Source: Bacteroidales bacterium
Lineage (GTDB): Bacteria > Bacteroidota > Bacteroidia > Bacteroidales > UBA932
DNA length: 64,000 nucleotides
Reading direction: 5' to 3'
Assembly (NCBI GenBank): GCA_017519185.1
Contig: JAFWSX010000006.1
Coordinates: forward strand, 1 to 64,000
A program made the position numbers and the translations under genes. This document shows positions 58,780-64,000 of the stretch, piece after piece. The number at the start of each line of letters is the position of its first letter. Positions within the stretch are counted from its first letter, which is position 1. The notes under the pieces are model-generated. The model was not told where the DNA came from. It saw only the letters and a list, made by a program, of their open reading frames with translations, and made no database searches.

Positions 58780-58787
58780 TAAATTCG
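58780..58787 (+). promoter_or_regulatory. Candidate -7 element of the PBP1A-ddl-prmC-radA operon
   Basis: TAAATTCG, one mismatch to TAnnTTTG, 20 bp before ATG 58808. No clear -33 element. Confidence 0.3.
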
Positions 58788-58807
58788 CGTTTCAAAGTAT
58801 TTCTGCA

Positions 58808-61162
58808 ATGAAGCTAGAGACCAAGAAAAAAATAGTCAAATACTGGTGGATACTGCTGACGGCACCGTTCATTCTGGTGCTTCTCTGCCTACTTTTCGTG
58901 GCAGCGTTCGCAGATCTCCCGTCATTTGAGGAACTGGAAGATCCAAAGAGCAACCTCGCCACCCAGCTCATCAGCAGCGACGGGGAGGTGTTCAATACAT
59001 ATCACATTGAAAACCGTTCATACGTCACTTTCGACGAGCTGCCCAAGACGCTCGTGGAAGCTGCCATTGCCACTGAGGATGCTCGTTTCCGCAAGCATTC
59101 CGGCATCGACTTCCGCGCCCTTGGCCGTGTGGCGGTCAAGACGTTCATGATGCGCAACTCCAGCCAGGGAGGAGGCAGTACCATTACCCAGCAACTGGCT
59201 AAAACCCTTTTCCCCCGCGAGGTCTCCGATTCCCGTTTCCCCGGAGCCAAGTATCTAAAGCTGCTGAAGAACAAACTCAAGGAGTGGATAACTGCTGTCA
59301 AGCTGGAGCGCAACTACACCAAGGATGAAATCATAACTATGTATCTGAACGCTGTCTTTTTCGGCAGCGAAGCATATGGCATCAACACAGCAGCCCGCAC
59401 TTACTTCGACAAGAAGACTCCGGATCTGCTGCTGGAAGAGAGCGCCTGCCTTGTGGGCATCGTCAACAAGCCGACAAGGTACAATCCTGCCGTCAACCCG
59501 GAGCAGTCTCTCGAGCGCCGCAACCACGTGCTCAAGCAGATGCAGAAATACGGTTATATCAGCAAGGCAGTATGCGATTCAGTCAGCGCACTTCCCATAG
59601 TCCTTTCCTATCAGAGGCAGGACCACAATGCCGGCATCGGCTCGTACTTCAGGGATATGCTGCGCAAGACTATGAACGCCACTAAACCCAAGCGTTCCGA
59701 CTACACCCAGGTCGAGGACTACCGCAGGGATTCCACCAGATGGGTCGAGGATCCTCTCTATGGCTGGCTCAACAAGAACACCAAGCCTGACGGCAGCAAG
59801 TACAACCTCGACAAAGACGGTCTGCGCATCTACACCACGATCGACTCGCGTATGCAGAAATATGCTGAAGAAGCCATCAGGGAACACCTTGGCGGAGACC
59901 TTCAGCCACTGTTCTTCAATGAGCTCAAAGGCAAGAGGAACCGTCCCTTCTCAAACAGCGTAGACCAGGGCACCATCGACCGCGTGATGCAGCAGGGCCG
60001 CCGCTGGAGCGACCGCTACACAAGCATGAAGAAGGCAGGAGTCTCTGACAGCGAGATTATGAAGTCTTTCGACGTTCCGACAGAGATGCGCATCTTCTCC
60101 TGGGACAAGAAAGGCTATGTGGACACCGTGATGACTCCCAACGATTCCATCAAATACTACAAGTCCTTCCTGAGGGCTGCCTTCGTCGCAGTGGAGCCCA
60201 ATACCGGCAAGGTGAAGGCTTATGTAGGCGGTCCGGACTACCGATATTTCAAATATGACAACGCAGGGCAGGGATACCGCCAGGTCGGTTCCACCATCAA
60301 GCCCTTCCTCTATACACTTGCTATGCAGGAGGGTTACACCCCCTGCAACAAGGTCGTGAACATCCCTTATAGCTTCGTGCTTGGCGACGGTTCCGTGTGG
60401 ACGCCCAAGAGTACCGACAAGAGTTCATATATCGGCAATACTGTTACTCTCAAATGGGGCCTTACCCACAGTTCGAACAACATCTCAGCCTATCTGATGA
60501 AGCAGTTCGGCCCCGAGGCTATGGTGGGTATGTGCCGCAAGCTCGGCATCAGCAGCTATATGGATCCCGTTTACTCACTTTGTGTGGGCAGTTGCGATAT
60601 GTCGGTGATGGAGATGGTGTCTGCCTATAATACCTATCCGTCAAGGGGAGTGTTCATCAATTCATATTTCGTGGAGCGCATAGAGGACAACTCCGGCAAC
60701 CTGCTGGCCAACTTCTCGACCCGCAAGCGCGAGGCCATAAGTGACCCTACGGCCTATCTGATGGTCAATCTGATGCAAGGCGTCGTCAATGAGGGTACTG
60801 CCAGCCGTCTCCGCTGGAAATATGGTATAGAAGGTGCTGCCGGCAAGACCGGAACCACCAATGACCAGAGCGACGGATGGTTCATCGGATACATACCGAA
60901 ACTTACCGCCGGTGTATGGGTGGGAGCCGAGGACCGTCAGGTCCATTTCGAAAGCCTTGCCTATGGTGGCGGTTCATATATGGCCCTGCCGATCTGGGGC
61001 CTTTTCATGCAGAAGGTCATTGCCGACAAGAGCATCGGCATCCGCAACGGCGAGAGTTTCGTTCCTCCGGTAGGATGGAATATGAGTCTTGCCTGCACGG
61101 GAGGCGACGACGACCTGTCATCAGGCGGAACAACGGAGGCAGAGGACGATTTCTTCAATTAA
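58808..61162 (+). CDS. Penicillin-binding protein 1A (bifunctional glycosyltransferase/transpeptidase)
   Basis: A 784-aa class A PBP. A TM helix (about 12-34) precedes the GT51 domain with AIATEDARFRKHSGID (catalytic Glu90), GGGSTITQQLAKTLFPRE and NEVY-like LNAVFFGSEAYGI. An unusually long linker (about 285-340) follows. The transpeptidase domain has SxxK at Ser495-Lys498 (QVGSTIKPFLY), HSSNN (about 557) and KTGTTNDQSDGWFIGY (about 680). The C-terminus is acidic (GGTTEAEDDFFN). It builds peptidoglycan with ddl, encoded 21 bp downstream. Confidence 0.96.
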   Translation: MKLETKKKIVKYWWILLTAPFILVLLCLLFVAAFADLPSFEELEDPKSNLATQLISSDGEVFNTYHIENRSYVTFDELPKTLVEAAIATEDARFRKHSGIDFRALGRVAVKTFMMRNSSQGGGSTITQQLAKTLFPREVSDSRFPGAKYLKLLKNKLKEWITAVKLERNYTKDEIITMYLNAVFFGSEAYGINTAARTYFDKKTPDLLLEESACLVGIVNKPTRYNPAVNPEQSLERRNHVLKQMQKYGYISKAVCDSVSALPIVLSYQRQDHNAGIGSYFRDMLRKTMNATKPKRSDYTQVEDYRRDSTRWVEDPLYGWLNKNTKPDGSKYNLDKDGLRIYTTIDSRMQKYAEEAIREHLGGDLQPLFFNELKGKRNRPFSNSVDQGTIDRVMQQGRRWSDRYTSMKKAGVSDSEIMKSFDVPTEMRIFSWDKKGYVDTVMTPNDSIKYYKSFLRAAFVAVEPNTGKVKAYVGGPDYRYFKYDNAGQGYRQVGSTIKPFLYTLAMQEGYTPCNKVVNIPYSFVLGDGSVWTPKSTDKSSYIGNTVTLKWGLTHSSNNISAYLMKQFGPEAMVGMCRKLGISSYMDPVYSLCVGSCDMSVMEMVSAYNTYPSRGVFINSYFVERIEDNSGNLLANFSTRKREAISDPTAYLMVNLMQGVVNEGTASRLRWKYGIEGAAGKTGTTNDQSDGWFIGYIPKLTAGVWVGAEDRQVHFESLAYGGGSYMALPIWGLFMQKVIADKSIGIRNGESFVPPVGWNMSLACTGGDDDLSSGGTTEAEDDFFN

Positions 61163-61183
61163 GAGAGCCCGAGGGCTTAAATC

Positions 61184-62164
61184 ATGAAAAAGAAAGTAGC
61201 AGTTATTTACGGAGGTACATCTTCCGAAAGGGAAATATCAATATTGAGCGGCAGATACGCCGCATCTTCGATAGACAGAAACAGATACGAGGTTTACGAG
61301 GTCCTTTTCAACGCTGACAGCTGGCTCCTGGTGGAGTGGGAGAGTGAGGACAGCGACAGGATGAAAGTGCTCGGCACGGTTGACAAAGGCAGTTTCTCGT
61401 GCAACGGCATCAAGTTCGACATCGCGTGCATTATGATTCACGGAATCCCAGGCGAGAACGGCTTGCTGCAGGGCTATTTCGAGATGATGGGAGTCCCTGT
61501 GACAACTTGTTCATCTTTTGTATGCACCGTTGCGTTCAACAAGTATTCCTGCAAGACCTTCCTTCGGGACACAGGAGTGAAGATGGCGGATGATGTTTTC
61601 CTGCACAGAGGTGAGCCTTATGACGTAGATGCAATCGTCAAAAAACTGTCCCTCCCCGTGTTTGTCAAGCCCTCCGACGGCGGCAGCAGTTTCGGTGTCA
61701 CCAAGGTCAAGAAGGCATCCGATATGCCTGCGGCAATCGATGCTGCTTTTATGGAGGGTGACACTTTGCTTATAGAGAAAGCCATTGCAGGACGTGAAGT
61801 CACCCAGGCCGCCTATACCTCAAAGGGCAAGGTGGTTGTCCTTCCCGTCACGGAGATCATCACCGAAAACGAATATTTCGACTACGAAGCGAAATATCTT
61901 GGCAAGAGCGACGAAGTGTGCCCTGCAGCCATAACTGCGGAGCAGAAGGCCGACATCAGCTACTGGACCGAAAGGATCTACCGGCATCTTGGCTGCACCG
62001 GACTTGTGAGGATGGATTACATAATGGCAGAAGACGGAGTGTATTTCCTCGAGATAAACGCCACTCCCGGAATGACAAAAATGAGCCTTGTGCCCAAAAT
62101 GGTCAGGGTGGCAAGGATAGATATAAGAGATTTCTTCACTGAACTCATAGAAAGCGCAAGATAA
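61184..62164 (+). CDS. ddl: D-alanine--D-alanine ligase
   Basis: A 326-aa ATP-grasp ligase. N-terminal VAVIYGGTSSEREISILSG contains the catalytic Glu/Ser. HGIPGENGLLQGYFEMMGVPVTTCSSF resembles the family's 'HG..GEdG..QG'. The ATP-grasp segments are LPVFVKPSDGGSSFGVTKVK and IEKAIAGREVTQAAY. The Mg-binding end is GVYFLEINATPGMTKMSLVPKM. It makes the D-Ala-D-Ala end of peptidoglycan precursor. It lies 4 bp before prmC. Confidence 0.96.
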   Translation: MKKKVAVIYGGTSSEREISILSGRYAASSIDRNRYEVYEVLFNADSWLLVEWESEDSDRMKVLGTVDKGSFSCNGIKFDIACIMIHGIPGENGLLQGYFEMMGVPVTTCSSFVCTVAFNKYSCKTFLRDTGVKMADDVFLHRGEPYDVDAIVKKLSLPVFVKPSDGGSSFGVTKVKKASDMPAAIDAAFMEGDTLLIEKAIAGREVTQAAYTSKGKVVVLPVTEIITENEYFDYEAKYLGKSDEVCPAAITAEQKADISYWTERIYRHLGCTGLVRMDYIMAEDGVYFLEINATPGMTKMSLVPKMVRVARIDIRDFFTELIESAR

Positions 62165-62168
62165 TACG

Positions 62169-63020
62169 ATGACTGTCGGCAGTTATATCGCTGTTCTTGC
62201 TGAAAAGCTGCAAACTCTCTATCCCGGGAGGGAGGCTAAGGCCATTGCTGAAACAGTAGTCTGCCACGTCCTTTCCATCGAGAGATACAAATGCCTGAGC
62301 GAACCTGACAGGGCAATTGCTCCCGAACAGCTTGAGACGCTGCAGGCTATGGCTGCGGAACTGCTTGATGCCAGGCCCCTGCAGTATGTGCTCGGCAGTT
62401 GTATGTTTGCCGGCATCCGCATCCGCGTGAAGGAAGGTGTACTGATACCCCGTCCGGAGACGGAGCAGATGTTCTCCCTGGCAGCGGAAGATGCCGAAGC
62501 CATAATGGACGTCAGCGAGGATGACAATTTCAACGTGCTTGACATATGCACTGGTTCAGGCTGTCTGGCCTACGCTTTCGCATCTGAATTTCCGGATGCA
62601 CAGGTGTACGGCTGCGACATAAGCACCGATGCCCTGGCTGTCGCCTGCAAACAGAGGGTGAAATGCATCAGGCCGGTGTTTTTCGTGGCGGACGTACTAC
62701 AGTCTCCGCCTGCTGGTCTGCCGAAGTTCGACGTGATTGTGAGCAATCCGCCCTATGTGAAGGAAAGCGAGAAGGCTGCGATGCGCGACAATGTGCTCAG
62801 ATGGGAGCCGGAACTTGCCCTGTTCGTACCTGACGATGACCCTCTGCTGTTCTATAGGGCGCTTGCACAATGGGAAAAGGCTCTGCTGAAACCGCGTGGT
62901 GTGATGTGGATGGAGGTCAACGAGGCTCTGGCTCACGAAACAGCAGCTCTCTTTGACGGAGCTGAGGTACTTAAGGATTTCAACGACAAGGACAGATTTG
63001 TTAGGGTAAGGAGAGGATAG
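62169..63020 (+). CDS. prmC: Peptide chain release factor N5-glutamine methyltransferase
   Basis: A 283-aa SAM-dependent enzyme that methylates the GGQ glutamine of RF1/RF2. It has an N-terminal helical domain (about 1-85), PRPETEQMF (about 95), motif I VLDICTGSGCLAYAFASEFPDAQVYGCDIS-type (about 122) and the catalytic VSNPPYVKESEKAAM (about 193). WEPELALF(V)PDDDPLLFYRAL follows. It lies between ddl (4-bp gap) and radA (2-bp gap), in one operon. Confidence 0.95.
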   Translation: MTVGSYIAVLAEKLQTLYPGREAKAIAETVVCHVLSIERYKCLSEPDRAIAPEQLETLQAMAAELLDARPLQYVLGSCMFAGIRIRVKEGVLIPRPETEQMFSLAAEDAEAIMDVSEDDNFNVLDICTGSGCLAYAFASEFPDAQVYGCDISTDALAVACKQRVKCIRPVFFVADVLQSPPAGLPKFDVIVSNPPYVKESEKAAMRDNVLRWEPELALFVPDDDPLLFYRALAQWEKALLKPRGVMWMEVNEALAHETAALFDGAEVLKDFNDKDRFVRVRRG

Positions 63021-63022
63021 AT

Positions 63023-64000
<978 letters not shown>

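Overview
The window is a compact, almost fully coding piece of a Bacteroidota (order Bacteroidales) chromosome, probably from a gut- or host-associated lineage. I base this on four things. The gene families are typical of the phylum: GldH, DUF4988/PL29-N lipoproteins, a PG0541-type RND-associated protein and BspA-like Cys repeats. The neighbourhoods are typical too (pyrH-frr-holB-PSP1-gldH-trmB; mreBCD-mrdA-rodA). Promoter -7 boxes of the Bacteroidota TAnnTTTG type recur in front of most transcription units. Shine-Dalgarno sequences are mostly absent. I see no rRNA, tRNA, CRISPR array, insertion sequence or prophage, and no gene-free stretch longer than 300 bases. The largest gaps are 782-1025 (cysK leader) and 22901-23103 (a GC-rich inverted-repeat element).

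Layout. 1-781 is cysK (minus, cut by the window edge), preceded by a leader that looks like a complete cysteine attenuator. 1026-5183 holds a tricorn-like S41 protease and a convergent EEP-family nuclease/phosphatase. 5283-10291 is an operon of three paralogous DUF4988 lipoproteins plus a HAD phosphatase. 10288-12863 carries a small secreted protein, a C69 dipeptidase and a small lipoprotein. 12864-14786 is a trxA / outer-membrane protein / polyprenyl synthase operon (minus). 14923-22900 is a TolC-MFP-RND efflux operon with a PG0541-like protein, a lipoprotein and a type-B carboxylesterase. 23104-27829 is the six-gene pyrH to trmB operon (minus). 27890-36427 holds housekeeping and small unknown genes: U32 peptidase-family protein, TPR protein, DUF2007, hemW, sdhC, smpB, miaA, lgt. 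36477-43691 has an rRNA-type methyltransferase and a glycan cluster without SusC/SusD (a Big2/Cys-repeat surface lipoprotein, GH43 and GH20). 43818-55119 runs purH-mreB-mreC-mreD-mrdA-rodA-gcvP and pgk, all minus. 55194-64000 carries ispD, an Lrp-type regulator, topA, PBP1A, ddl, prmC and the start of radA.

How the genes work together. Much of the window builds the envelope: mreBCD/PBP2/RodA (elongasome), PBP1A and Ddl (peptidoglycan), Lgt (lipoprotein maturation, serving the many lipoproteins seen here) and possibly the polyprenyl synthase. A second theme is translation and RNA maturation (frr, smpB, miaA, trmB, prmC, RlmI-like methyltransferase, U32 protein). 

Most interesting signal: upstream of cysK on the minus strand there is a promoter, then a tiny reading frame encoding MCCCACYGVGRLCRAY, then a hairpin with a U-run. 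An 11-bp alternative helix can form between the segment just after the Cys codons and the 5' arm of that hairpin. Together these form a classical ribosome-mediated transcription attenuator responding to cysteinyl-tRNA supply.
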